Shown here piece by piece: positions 17,685 through 25,970 of a DNA stretch of 64,000 bases. The notes below the pieces were generated by a model. That model saw only the letters and a list, made by a program, of their open reading frames with translations, had not been told where the DNA came from and did not search any database. The translations under genes were made by a program, and so were the position numbers. Origin of the DNA: Natronosalvus rutilus (GTDB taxonomy: Archaea > Halobacteriota > Halobacteria > Halobacteriales > Natrialbaceae); assembly GCF_024204665.1 (NCBI RefSeq), contig NZ_CP100355.1:1531451-1595450 (forward strand), in the 5' to 3' direction. Each line of letters opens with the position of its first letter. Positions within the stretch are counted from its first letter, which is position 1.

Positions 17685-18395
17685 GTGTCCTTACTCACCT
17701 ACGAACCCGACGAGACGCTCGCCCACCGCCTTGACCCCCGGTCGAAACTCGCCGTCCAGATCGGGTTCTCGGTCGCGGCGCTCGCTCACCCCGAACCGGG
17801 GCCACTCGCGGTGTTCACCATGCTCGCGCTGGGATTCCTGTGGTCGGCGGGCGTCTCCCCGCTGGGAGCGCTCGTGGCCTACCGGTTCGTGCTCCCGGTC
17901 TTGCTTGTGGCACCGGTCGTCGCCGCGCTCTCGCTCGGTCCGCCGTGGTTCGACCCCATCGCCGCCGTCGACCCGGCGCTCGCGAGCTACCGTGTCCTGC
18001 TGATCGTCCTCGTCAGCGCCGCGTACGTTCGGTCGACGCCCGTGCGCGCCTCACGGGCGGCGATCCAGCGAACGATTCCCGGGAAACCCGGTCAGGTGCT
18101 GGGGATGGGCGTCGCGCTCGTCTTTCGGTTTCTCCCCATACTCCTGGCCGATCTACGGACGATCCGGGACGCCGCCGCGGCACGACTGGGGACCGAACGC
18201 GGCTTGCTCGAGCGGGTGACCCACCTCGCGACGACGGCGCTCGAGCGCGCGTTTCTTCGGGCCGATCGACTGGCGATCGCGATGCAGGCGCGGTGTTTCG
18301 CCTGGAACCCGACGCTCCCGACCCTTCGGTTCGCGCTAATAGACGCACCCGTGCTCGTGCTGGCGCTCCTGCTAACGGCGTCCGCGGTGATCTAG
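17685..18395 (+). CDS. bioN: BioN, transmembrane coupling subunit of biotin ECF transporter
   Basis: The 236-residue CbiQ/EcfT-family protein starts at GTG 17685 (SLLTYEPDETLAHRLDPRSKL); GTG 17667 is an alternative that would overlap bioM by 14 nt. The N-terminus with LDPRSKL is typical of EcfT. About five or six hydrophobic helices follow. The cytoplasmic coupling region includes LLADLRTIRDAAAARLG and AIAMQARCF, corresponding to the two Ala-Arg-Gly-type helices that contact the ATPase. It ends 4 nt into the convergent ligase gene. Confidence 0.92.
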   Translation: MSLLTYEPDETLAHRLDPRSKLAVQIGFSVAALAHPEPGPLAVFTMLALGFLWSAGVSPLGALVAYRFVLPVLLVAPVVAALSLGPPWFDPIAAVDPALASYRVLLIVLVSAAYVRSTPVRASRAAIQRTIPGKPGQVLGMGVALVFRFLPILLADLRTIRDAAAARLGTERGLLERVTHLATTALERAFLRADRLAIAMQARCFAWNPTLPTLRFALIDAPVLVLALLLTASAVI

Positions 18396-19111
18396 GCCTC
18401 GAGGTCCTCAAGGTCCTCGAGAACGTGTTCCCGCTCGCCGACGAGCGCCGACTCGAGGACGCGCCGCACCCGTTCGGAGGAGACGGCCGTGGCATCGGCA
18501 ACGTCGCCTACCGATTTCGGATCGAACGGCACCTCGAGGGCCGCGTAGACGGCCTCGAGGACGCCCCGGAGTTCGTCGGTCGCCTCGACGAGTAGGATGC
18601 CCGAAACGAGGGCGGCGTCGCTCGTCACTCGCTGGGCGATGCCAACGACCTTTCGGAGCGATCCGCCTACCTCGAGCGAGAGGGAGTGGGCCCCCGGGCA
18701 GAAGGAGTCGTCGGGCTCGCCGCGAACCGGTTCGACGCCGAGGTCTGTGAGGGCCGATTCGACGTCGGCCGTGAGCCGTTCGTAGCGCTCGTCGGTCCCT
18801 CGTCGAAAGTCCGCGACGGGTTCGGTGCGGGCGAACGCCAGCACCTGGGCGCCGTCGTAGGCCACCACTCGGCCCCCGACGCTGCGCTCGACCGGTGGGA
18901 ACCCACGCCCATCGGCGGCCTCGCGAGCCCGTTCGTACCCCTCGCGGCGGGCGTCACGGCGGCCGAAGACGACCTGTTTGTGGGGCGTCCAGACGCGAAC
19001 CGCCTGCTGGCCCTCGGCAGCAACCTCGAGGAGGCGTTCGCTCGCCGCCCGGTCGGCGTCGATCGTCGGCTTCCGGCCCCTGAGGACACGAACCGGCGGA
19101 GTCGCTGGCAT
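18392..19111 (-). CDS. Lipoate-protein ligase A family protein (BPL/LplA/LipB fold)
   Basis: The 239-residue protein has the cofactor-transferase landmarks VVFGRRDA, PPVERSVGGRVVAYDGAQVLAF (the RRxGGG-like loop) and SLRKVVGIAQRV, with the catalytic Lys in the KVVGIAQR segment. Such enzymes attach lipoate or octanoate, or related acyl acids, to E2 or GcvH proteins. A C-terminal extension of about 70 residues (EATDELRGVLEAVYAALE... ERVRRVLE) resembles the LplA accessory domain. It converges with bioN by a 4-nt overlap. Biotin ligase activity is less likely because the BirA GRGRxG motif is not seen. Confidence 0.8.
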   Translation of the reverse strand: MPATPPVRVLRGRKPTIDADRAASERLLEVAAEGQQAVRVWTPHKQVVFGRRDARREGYERAREAADGRGFPPVERSVGGRVVAYDGAQVLAFARTEPVADFRRGTDERYERLTADVESALTDLGVEPVRGEPDDSFCPGAHSLSLEVGGSLRKVVGIAQRVTSDAALVSGILLVEATDELRGVLEAVYAALEVPFDPKSVGDVADATAVSSERVRRVLESALVGEREHVLEDLEDLEA

Positions 19112-19165
19112 ACCCGGAGCGTGGAGTCGAACTATCTAAATTCCCGCGACTCCGATTTGCGGTCG

Positions 19166-20062
19166 ATGGACGCGCCGGGATCGGTCGCGCTGGGCCCGTC
19201 GGTGCTCGAGCGCTACGCTCGCTTCTCGTTATACAATTCGCCGTACCCCGCCCACGACCGGGGCTGTGCGATCGACCTCTATCCCGGGACGCTCCGGGAT
19301 GGCCGGACGACCGCGGCGCCGAGCCCCGTCTCCGGGACCGTGCTCGAGACGCGAACCGTCCGAGCGCCGCCGAAACCGTACGCACCCGATCACGACCACC
19401 TGATCCTCCTCGATTGCGACGGGCCGTTCGCTGGATTGATCGCCCGAATCCTCCACGTCGACCCCGCCGTCGAGGCGGGCGAGACGGTCGAAGTGGGGCA
19501 ATCGCTCGGCCGCCTCGTCCGAGCCGGCTTCTTCGCCCCCTGGGTCGACAACCACCTCCACGTCGGATTTCGCCGACCCGACCAGAACTGCCACCGGGCG
19601 TCGGGGTCGCTTCCGCTGGCGCTCGGCCTGGAAGTTCGGCCGCTCGCGTGGGACGGCGCCGGTACGGTGGTCGATGTCGGCGAGACGTACGCGGTGCTCG
19701 ACGCCCCGGCGCACCCGTCTCCTAGAGCGGAGTTCGTCGGGATCGCGGCGGACGATGGCGGCGTCCTCGATGGTGGGATGCCCCACTACGAGGGCGGAGG
19801 CGTCCTCGGGGACGTCTCGAGTACCGAAGTTCGCCTCGGTGGAACCCGACTCGGCACGCTCGCGGATGGCGGTCGAACTATCGACTGGGATCGCCTCGCG
19901 GTGACCGTCGACGGCACGCCGATCACCGGACTCTCGTTCTTCTGTGCCCGCGACGCCGACTTCGGCGCGAAGCTCATCTGCCCGGATCACGACGTCGCTG
20001 TGGGATCCCGGGTCGCAGTCGAGATCCGAAACGGTGGTTTCGGCGCCAACAGAAAGGGTTAG
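19166..20062 (+). CDS. M23 peptidase-like fold protein, haloarchaeal, function unknown
   Basis: The 298-residue protein starts at ATG 19166 (MDAPGSVALGPSVLERYARF); the in-frame extension overlaps the divergent ligase gene. The first half resembles the lysostaphin/M23 beta-fold: GCAIDLYPG, then SPVSGTVLETR, DHDHLILLD and DNHLHVGFR, the last like the HxH metal motif of M23. The first metal pair (HxxxD) is not conserved in the usual spacing. Haloarchaea lack murein, so a hydrolase of other polymers or a non-catalytic binding role is likely. No signal peptide is visible. Confidence 0.55.
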   Translation: MDAPGSVALGPSVLERYARFSLYNSPYPAHDRGCAIDLYPGTLRDGRTTAAPSPVSGTVLETRTVRAPPKPYAPDHDHLILLDCDGPFAGLIARILHVDPAVEAGETVEVGQSLGRLVRAGFFAPWVDNHLHVGFRRPDQNCHRASGSLPLALGLEVRPLAWDGAGTVVDVGETYAVLDAPAHPSPRAEFVGIAADDGGVLDGGMPHYEGGGVLGDVSSTEVRLGGTRLGTLADGGRTIDWDRLAVTVDGTPITGLSFFCARDADFGAKLICPDHDVAVGSRVAVEIRNGGFGANRKG

Positions 20063-20088
20063 GTCCTTCGAGATACTCGTGGCCGGTA

Positions 20089-20319
20089 ATGGCTGCACTG
20101 AATACGGAAGTCGTCCTCGAAATGGCGACGCTGCTACTTTACTCACTGATCGCGGCCGCCCTGACGGTGGCCGGAGCCGCTGCGGAGTTACTGAGCGTCC
20201 AGAACTTCGGCGGCGGCGAGCTGTCCGTGGCCGTCTGGGCGGGAGTGCTCGGGTTCGTCCTGCTGTACGCCGGCCTCTACGGCATCGGCTACCAGAAACT
20301 GCTGGCTCGAGTGATCTGA
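20089..20319 (+). CDS. Small two-helix membrane protein, function unknown
   Basis: This 76-residue protein begins MAALNTEVVLEMATLLLYS. It has two hydrophobic segments (about 11-36 and 48-70) joined by a short SVQNFGGGELS loop and ends LLARVI. It follows the M23-like gene by 26 nt on the same strand and may be cotranscribed. Small haloarchaeal membrane proteins of this type are common and mostly uncharacterised. Codon use is normal for the window. Confidence 0.65.
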   Translation: MAALNTEVVLEMATLLLYSLIAAALTVAGAAAELLSVQNFGGGELSVAVWAGVLGFVLLYAGLYGIGYQKLLARVI

Positions 20320-20471
20320 GGCGCCGCTTGGTTCTCGGGTCGATCGTCGACTGATCAGCGACGGGGTTCTCGTCAGAGTTGAGCCTCCCTCGATCCGTCA
20401 CCAATCCGCCGTCAATTCATCGCTGATCGACCCATCCCGCCCCGAAGATCATATCGATCCCAGCAGCGCCG

Positions 20472-21581
20472 CTACCGGCGCAAAATCAGCTTCAACACGT
20501 CCTCGTCCTCGAGGACGTGTTGGTCGCCCACCTGCTGTTTGTCGTGGGTCGCGCTGGGCCCCGACACCCGCGCGAATCGGAATCGCTCCTCGAACTCGCC
20601 GCCAAGCTTGTCGACGGCGTCCTCGATAGTCGACCCCGCCGAGATGACGAGCGGTTCCTCGTAGTCGACCCCCCGTCCCGGTTTGTCCATGTAGACCCGG
20701 ATCAGGTCGAGGTTGTCCCACATCCGATCCTTGAGCGCCTCGAGGCCCTTCTCCTCCGCGGCGCTGATGAACGTGACCTCCTCGGGGTCGAGGCCGCGGT
20801 CGCGGAGTTGCTCGTCGACGGTTTCCTTGTACTCCGGGGTGATCAGGTCGACCTTGTTGACGCAGGTGATCGACGGGATGTACTCCCGATTTTCCATCAG
20901 GCCGTCGATCAGGCGGTCGATGTCGACCTTCTCGCCGAGGTTGAGGTCGGCGTTGACGTAGCCCTGGTCGCGCAGGACCTCCTTGATCGTGGCCTCGTCC
21001 AGGTCCTGGTCGGCACTCGAGGTGATCTTGATGCCATCTTTGATCTTCGGCCGGACGGTCACCCGGGGCGGTTGCTTGTCGACCCGAATGTTGATATTGT
21101 ACAACTCCTCCTGGAGGCGGTCGTACTGCTCGATCTCGAACACCGAGAGGACGAAGAGGATGAGGTCGGCGTTCCGGACGACCGAGAGCACCTGCTTGCC
21201 GTCGCCCTTCCCGGTCGCCGCGCCCTCGATCAGTCCGGGTACGTCGAGGAGCTGGATGTTGGCGCCGCGGTGTTTGCACATCCCGGGATTGACGTCGAGG
21301 GTGGTGAACTCGTACTCGCCGGTCTCGCTCTCGGCGTTGGTCAGCGAGTTCAACAGTGAGGACTTGCCGACGCTCGGAAACCCGACGAGGCCGACCGTCG
21401 CGTCGCCGGTCTTCTCGACGGAGTAGCCCGTACCGCCGCCCGCCGAGGACTGGTTCTGGAGCTTCTCTTTCTTCTCGGCGAGCTTCGATTTCAGCCGACC
21501 GATGTGCGCCTCGGTCGACTTGTTGTAGGGCGTGTTGGCGATTTCCTCCTCGATTGCCTGGATGTCCTCCTCGAGCCCCAT
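20472..21581 (-). CDS. OBG/DRG-family GTP-binding protein with TGS domain
   Basis: The 369-residue protein starts at ATG 21581 (MGLEEDIQAIEEEIANTPYNKSTEAHIGRLKSKL, a basic/acidic coiled-coil start typical of archaeal DRG). GTPase motifs are G1 GFPSVGKSS, G3 DVPG (LLDVPGLIEG) and G4 NKVD. The C-terminal TGS domain runs from about 285 to 369, including SGPSATHDKQQVGDQHVLEDEDVLKLI. Members bind ribosomes or RNA and assist translation or growth control. The upstream extension to 21923 is a shadow of the small gene on the other strand. Confidence 0.95.
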   Translation of the reverse strand: MGLEEDIQAIEEEIANTPYNKSTEAHIGRLKSKLAEKKEKLQNQSSAGGGTGYSVEKTGDATVGLVGFPSVGKSSLLNSLTNAESETGEYEFTTLDVNPGMCKHRGANIQLLDVPGLIEGAATGKGDGKQVLSVVRNADLILFVLSVFEIEQYDRLQEELYNINIRVDKQPPRVTVRPKIKDGIKITSSADQDLDEATIKEVLRDQGYVNADLNLGEKVDIDRLIDGLMENREYIPSITCVNKVDLITPEYKETVDEQLRDRGLDPEEVTFISAAEEKGLEALKDRMWDNLDLIRVYMDKPGRGVDYEEPLVISAGSTIEDAVDKLGGEFEERFRFARVSGPSATHDKQQVGDQHVLEDEDVLKLILRR

Positions 21582-21765
21582 TCTATCTAGCCTCATCCAC
21601 GCGTCGCGAAAAACCCTTTCGACCTCGTGCAGGCGTCGCGGTGCGGTCGCGGCCGCGGACGGACGAATCGGGAAACCGGGATCCATCCTGATCACCCTTC
21701 CATTCGAAACCGACGGACACTTCGACACACATAAACGACCGGCAACGCATCGTTTAGCCGAACGA

Positions 21766-21969
21766 ATGCCAGATCCGTCGAGTCTGCGCGATAGCACGCA
21801 AATCGTCCTCCCGCAGGAGGCCCTGGCGGGCCTCGAGGCGCAACTCGACGAGGAGTTCACGATAACGATTTTCCCCGAAGGGGATCGGTACTGCCGGATC
21901 ATCGGCAGTCCGGTCGAGATCAAGGAAGCGAGTCAGTTTTTGGTACGCCAGGGCGTCAGTTTACCTTGA
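21766..21969 (+). CDS. 67-residue haloarchaeal protein, possibly KH-like
   Basis: The protein starts at ATG 21766 (MPDPSSLRDSTQIVLPQ) and ends VRQGVSLP. It contains a strand-helix-strand pattern with IIGSPVEIKEASQFL, reminiscent of the GxxG-helix of KH-type RNA-binding folds, but the match is loose. It is divergent from the DRG GTPase, convergent with tiaS (38 nt between stops), and well conserved in codon pattern. No function can be assigned. Confidence 0.6.
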   Translation: MPDPSSLRDSTQIVLPQEALAGLEAQLDEEFTITIFPEGDRYCRIIGSPVEIKEASQFLVRQGVSLP

Positions 21970-22007
21970 CCATCTGACCGCGGTCACGATCATGATCACG
22001 ACTACGA

Positions 22008-23399
22008 TCATCGCTCCGGGTGCGTCGGCCCGTCGAACCCCCCTCTGATCAGCGGTTTTGCGACGTGGCGTCGCGCACACGGGGGCACCTCGTACCACCC
22101 GACCTCGGGGCCGCGCTCGAGGGATCGGTCGACCTTCGTCGCGGTCGTCGTCCCACACTTCCGACACCGGTAGCCCTGGCCCCGACCGGCGCTCTTCATC
22201 CGTCGGTCGCAGGACTCGCAGGTCGGCGTCACGCGCTCGGTTTCGACGAGATCGCGAACCGCGAACTTCTCGAGCTTCAGGGTACCGCGAGCGACCTCTC
22301 CGCAGACGGTGAGCCGGTCGCCGACCCGAAGGGCGCGAACCCGGTCGCGAAAGCGTTTGGTGGGTTCGAATGCCGCGCAGGTGAGCGTCCCGGTCGCCTC
22401 CGCGCTCGAGGCGTCCGTGTTGTCACTTGCATTCGAGGCGTCCGCGTTGCCACTTGCACTCGAGGCGTCCGCGGACGCCCCGTCGGCTGGGTCGGCTAAC
22501 TCGAAGAAGACGTGCCCGCCTCGTCGTGTTTCGGGCTCGCCGGTAACCCAGCCCTCGAGGCGGTACGCCCGCCCGTCTCGGACCGCCGAAAGCGACTCGA
22601 GGGTCGACCCGTCCCGGAGGTGGACGTCGGTTCCCTGGTTGGTCACGAATCGCTGGGTTCGGGCGACCGGTTCGCTCCTGATCGCGTCGGACACAGTTCG
22701 GACGGCTTCCGGGTCGTCTCCGCGGATCCCGTGCAGGATCGGTCCCGGCGTGTGCGGGACACAGACCGTCTCGCCTTCGATCCGGTCGACGGTGTCCCAC
22801 ACGGTCGGATAGCCCGCCTCGGCGGCTGCGAAGACGCTCTCCTCGTCGATCGTTCGCGGCGTTCCCCACCGTTCCGGGTCGCGGTAGGAGATGTACTCGT
22901 GGGTCCAGTCTCGCTCCTCCAGGGCGCGCCAGGCGCCAATAGCGGCCAGTGCGCCGATCTGTCCGCGGCCATTTCCCGCCCCCCACCGACGGTAGCCGCA
23001 GTCGTCGGCGAGCGTCGTAGCTTCGTCGATCGACAGGTGGTCGCGGATCGCCGACAGCGCGAACGCGCTCACGTCGTCGGGAACCTCGTTGGGCGCTTGG
23101 TCGGCGACGACCAGTCCCGGATTCGTCCGGTCGTCGGCCGTCTCCGCGAGGTCCTCGAGCGTCGCCCGGGCGATTTCGAGGGCCGTCTCTGGATCGCACT
23201 CGTGGTCACCGAGGTGGACCGCGAGGGCAGCGTTCCCGCGAGTCTTGTGTTCGACGGCGGGGTTGAGTCGGACGAGGAGCAGGCGCTCGACGGTCGCGCC
23301 CGTCCGTTCGGACAGGCGGCTGGCCACTTCAGTCGCGACGTAGGTCGTACACATCCCGCGCTCGCGGGAGTCCGTATCGTCGAGGCCGACGACGGTCAT
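22008..23399 (-). CDS. tiaS: tRNA(Ile2) 2-agmatinylcytidine synthetase
   Basis: The 463-residue protein begins [20 protein letters not shown], the ATP/agmatine kinase-type N-terminal motif of TiaS, and continues with the conserved [20 protein letters not shown] and [13 protein letters not shown]. An OB-fold (about 285-390) and a C-terminal zinc ribbon (CESCDRR ... CRKCG) bind the tRNA. The enzyme converts C34 of tRNA-Ile(CAU) to agmatidine so that it reads AUA. The OB-fold carries a low-complexity Ala/Asp/Ser/Asn insertion encoded by a 27-bp tandem repeat (see 22407-22476). Length is normal apart from the insertion. Confidence 0.96.
   Translation of the reverse strand: MTVVGLDDTDSRERGMCTTYVATEVASRLSERTGATVERLLLVRLNPAVEHKTRGNAALAVHLGDHECDPETALEIARATLEDLAETADDRTNPGLVVADQAPNEVPDDVSAFALSAIRDHLSIDEATTLADDCGYRRWGAGNGRGQIGALAAIGAWRALEERDWTHEYISYRDPERWGTPRTIDEESVFAAAEAGYPTVWDTVDRIEGETVCVPHTPGPILHGIRGDDPEAVRTVSDAIRSEPVARTQRFVTNQGTDVHLRDGSTLESLSAVRDGRAYRLEGWVTGEPETRRGGHVFFELADPADGASADASSASGNADASNASDNTDASSAEATGTLTCAAFEPTKRFRDRVRALRVGDRLTVCGEVARGTLKLEKFAVRDLVETERVTPTCESCDRRMKSAGRGQGYRCRKCGTTTATKVDRSLERGPEVGWYEVPPCARRHVAKPLIRGGFDGPTHPER
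22407..22476 (-). repeat. 27-bp tandem repeat within tiaS
   Basis: Two and a half copies of a 27-bp unit (on the plus strand beginning CGAGGCGTCC, at 22407, 22434 and 22461) encode a 9-residue Ala/Ser/Asp/Asn motif in the OB-fold region of TiaS. Because 27 is a multiple of three, copy-number change would keep the frame. Confidence 0.8.
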
Positions 23400-23490
23400 C
23401 GCTGCTCGTTGGACCGCGAGTCGTTAACCGGTTTCGCCTCGCGGTTTCCACGAGTACACTGACTCCGATCGATCGTGTCAGTTCGTCCAG

Positions 23491-23498
23491 TTATAAAA
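23491..23498 (+). promoter_or_regulatory. Strong TATA box in front of a micro-ORF
   Basis: TTATAAAA is centred about 27 nt before ATG 23521, which opens a 25-codon frame ending at 23598. It may alternatively drive a leadered transcript of the HTH regulator gene at 23612. Confidence 0.5.
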
Positions 23499-23520
23499 CC
23501 GGGTGCTCGAATCTCGAGGG

Positions 23521-23598
23521 ATGGCGACGATCCGGCCGAAACCCAAAAAGACCGGACGGAACGGCGCCATCGGGGAAACGCTCATATACCAGGAGTGA
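23521..23598 (+). other. Possible 25-codon leader peptide (micro-ORF)
   Basis: ATG 23521 to TGA 23598 encodes [19 protein letters not shown] and six more residues. It sits exactly where a leaderless start would be for the TATA box at 23491-23498 and ends 13 nt before the regulator gene. The peptide is basic, unlike typical haloarchaeal proteins, so it could be chance. Confidence 0.25.
23583..23588 (+). promoter_or_regulatory. TATA box of the HTH regulator gene
   Basis: CATATA is centred about 26 nt before ATG 23612, fitting a leaderless transcript of the regulator. Confidence 0.5.
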
Positions 23599-23611
23599 CT
23601 TACCTTTCCCT

Positions 23612-24580
23612 ATGTCCCGATCCGCACTGGTCGGCAACGTCACCGCGATGCTCGAGGACGCGGGCTTTACGGTGAGCGACCGGTGTGCAATTCGCCCGAA
23701 GAGCTTCGACATCGCGGCCCGCCGCGGCGAGGACCTGATCCTCGTGAAGATCCTCGGCAACGTCGACGCCTTCAACCAGGCGACCGGCCACGAGATGCGC
23801 CGACTCGGCACCTACCTCGAGGCGACGCCGCTGGTCATCGGCCTGCGCAGTCGCGACGAGGACCTGAAACCCGACGTGGTCTACTTCCGCCACGGCGTCC
23901 CGGTGTTCAGCCCCGACACGGCCTACAACCTGTTCGTCGAGGGCGTCCCGCCGCTGATCTACGCGGCCCCCGGCGGGCTCTACGTCAACATCGACGGCGA
24001 TCTGCTGGCCGACGAGCGCGAATCTCGCGAGTGGAGCCTGGGCCGGCTGGCGAACGAACTCGGCGTCTCCCGCCGGACGGTCTCGAAGTACGAGGACGGC
24101 ATGAACGCCTCCATCGAGGTCGCGATGGCGCTCGAGGACCTCTTCGACGCGCCCCTGACCAGTCCGGTCGACGTCCTCGAGGGCACGGAGGACGTTCGCG
24201 AGCGCGAGGCGACGCCCGAAGAGCCGGACGCCGACCCCGACGACGAGGAGGTCGTCGCGGTCCTCACGCGGGCGGGCTACCGGGTCCACCCGACGCTGCG
24301 CTCGCCGTTCAAGGCCGTCAGCCAGGACGAGGCCGACGACGAGGACGTCGTCCTCACCGGCCACTCCCAGTTCACCAAGGCGGCGGAGAAACGCGCGAGG
24401 ATCATGAGTTCCATCGGCCAGGTCACTCACACCCAGTCGGTCTACGTCGTCGACCGCGCGAAGCAGGAGAACGTCGACGGGACGGCGCTGGTCGAGCGCG
24501 AGGAACTCGAGGGCCTGGACGACGCCGCGGAACTCCGGAAGGTGATTCGCGAGCGGGCGAAGCGAGAAGAAGCGGCCTGA
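23612..24580 (+). CDS. Archaeal HTH-type transcriptional regulator (MF_00584-like)
   Basis: The 322-residue protein matches the archaeal family annotated as putative HTH-type transcriptional regulatory protein. The N-terminal part (1-125) has [26 protein letters not shown] and [14 protein letters not shown], resembling a nuclease-like fold without obvious catalytic set. A XRE-type HTH (about 138-165) follows: [23 protein letters not shown]. The C-terminal domain (about 210-322) includes [18 protein letters not shown] and a basic end. It is conserved across Euryarchaeota. The target is unknown. Transcribed alone, with the RAD55-like operon convergent downstream. Confidence 0.9.
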   Translation: MSRSALVGNVTAMLEDAGFTVSDRCAIRPKSFDIAARRGEDLILVKILGNVDAFNQATGHEMRRLGTYLEATPLVIGLRSRDEDLKPDVVYFRHGVPVFSPDTAYNLFVEGVPPLIYAAPGGLYVNIDGDLLADERESREWSLGRLANELGVSRRTVSKYEDGMNASIEVAMALEDLFDAPLTSPVDVLEGTEDVREREATPEEPDADPDDEEVVAVLTRAGYRVHPTLRSPFKAVSQDEADDEDVVLTGHSQFTKAAEKRARIMSSIGQVTHTQSVYVVDRAKQENVDGTALVEREELEGLDDAAELRKVIRERAKREEAA

Positions 24581-24641
24581 CTCCGAATCTGGACTCGGAT
24601 TCGGACTCGAACTCGAGGCCCCCGTATTTCTGACGGCAACG

Positions 24642-25301
24642 CTACTCGAGCGTCGTCCAGGCGGTCGATTTTCGCCCGAACCCACGAACGCGACACTCCC
24701 AGTCGCTGGCGTCTGTTTCCCGGAGCTCGATGACCCCGTCGAACTGCCCCCGGACCGTGTTGATGACCTGTGCGTCGTGTGTGTCGTCGTTGAGCGTGTA
24801 GATCCCGAGGCCGTTCGTATCGTTCACCCGGTTGGCGAAGACGTACAGGAATTTGAACACGGTGTTGCTGTCGAGGTGCTGGAGGAGGGACGAAACGGAG
24901 ATGAGGCCGTACCTGATGTCCGAAACACCTCGTTTGTGAAACTGGTTGAACAGTTTTGCCGTTCCGATGCTGATCCCGGTCAGGTCGGCCGGCGAGGAGA
25001 CCGATTCCGTCATCTCTTCGATCATCGAGCACGTGTTACGCCCGCCGCAGTTGAGGACGCCAATCTGCTTCCGATCCAGCGACGAAACGTGTCGCTCGAG
25101 GTCGCTGAACAGCCGTTCTGCGTTGCCCGTGGTGATGCACAGAATGCCGTCACCCGATTCGTAGCCGATTGCGAGCAAGCGAAGTGCTATTTCGCGCTTT
25201 CCGCTCATCGACGGCCCGACGACTGCGACGTTCGTCCCCGGCTCGAGCTCCTCGAGTAACCCGTCGGGGAGTACTCCCGCGACGTCGTACCCGTCGGTCA
25301 T
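24642..25301 (-). CDS. RAD55/KaiC-like RecA-superfamily protein (DUF7504-like)
   Basis: The 219-residue protein has a P-loop-like GPSMSGKREIALRLL at about 29-43. The residue after the Lys is Arg instead of Ser/Thr, so Mg-ATP binding may be altered. SDIRYGLISVSSLLQHLDSNTVFKFLYVFANRV corresponds to the Walker B and DNA-loop part of KaiC/RAD55 ATPases. It overlaps the upstream HalX response regulator by 4 nt. In haloarchaea such single-domain proteins occur beside histidine kinases and response regulators and may act as output or scaffold; the function is unknown. Confidence 0.78.
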   Translation of the reverse strand: MTDGYDVAGVLPDGLLEELEPGTNVAVVGPSMSGKREIALRLLAIGYESGDGILCITTGNAERLFSDLERHVSSLDRKQIGVLNCGGRNTCSMIEEMTESVSSPADLTGISIGTAKLFNQFHKRGVSDIRYGLISVSSLLQHLDSNTVFKFLYVFANRVNDTNGLGIYTLNDDTHDAQVINTVRGQFDGVIELRETDASDWECRVRGFGRKSTAWTTLE

Positions 25302-25939
25302 CGTTCCTCCTCGGCGTCGGTGACCCGGTCGAATGCGGCCGAACCGTCCTGGTCGTCTCCGTCAGCGTCGTCGGCCAGTTCACGGATCGCACTGACGAAG
25401 TCGATATCGGAGGCCATGTCCCCGAGCCCGTCGTCTATCTCGGCTTGTTTCGCGTCGATGCGGTCGAGAAGGTCCCGGTACTCGTCGCTCGCTTCCAGCT
25501 CGGCGAGCGTTTTTTCAGACTCGAGGGCGCCTTTCCGGGCCAGCAGCGAGTGATACTCCTGTAACGCTCCATCGAGGGTTGCCCGCTCGAGCAGCTGATC
25601 GATCGTTCCGATCAGGTCCGCTCGCTCTGGCGGTTTGGTGATGTACGCGTCGAACCCCATCTCGACGACGTCGAAGTCGGGTTCGACCGCCGTCACCATC
25701 GCGACGCGACAGTCGATCCCGCGTTCGCGGATCTCGCGCAGGACCTGCTCGCCGGATAGTTTCGGCATCATCCGGTCCAGGAGAACCACGTCCACCGTGT
25801 CGTCGATGACGTCGAGCGCATGCTCGCCATCGTGTGCGCGCCTGATCTCGTACCGACCCGCGAGCCAGAGCTCGTAACTCTCCGCCACGTCCGGTTCGTC
25901 TTCGACGATGAGGACGACCGGAGCGTCTGCGCCCGTCAT
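25298..25939 (-). CDS. Response regulator with HalX domain
   Basis: The 213-residue protein has a receiver domain (about 8-120) with acidic pair ED (VLIVEDEPD), phospho-acceptor Asp in VVLLDRMMPKLSG (about 54), and the conserved Lys in YITKPPER. The C-terminal region (about 125-195) is the HalX domain (YHSLLARKGALESEKTLAELEASDEY). It overlaps the RAD55-like gene by 4 nt and follows the PAS kinase with 31 nt. It is very likely the phosphorylation target of that kinase. No DNA-binding domain is present, so output passes through protein contacts. Confidence 0.92.
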   Translation of the reverse strand: MTGADAPVVLIVEDEPDVAESYELWLAGRYEIRRAHDGEHALDVIDDTVDVVLLDRMMPKLSGEQVLREIRERGIDCRVAMVTAVEPDFDVVEMGFDAYITKPPERADLIGTIDQLLERATLDGALQEYHSLLARKGALESEKTLAELEASDEYRDLLDRIDAKQAEIDDGLGDMASDIDFVSAIRELADDADGDDQDGSAAFDRVTDAEEER

Positions 25940-25970
25940 TTCCTTGCCCCCGGTACGGAGAGCACACGTA

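Noticed and set aside
23612-24580. A Holliday-junction-resolvase-like nuclease in the N-terminal half of the HTH regulator
   Set aside because: The strand/helix pattern resembles the fold but no complete catalytic set is visible, and the whole length matches a known regulator family.
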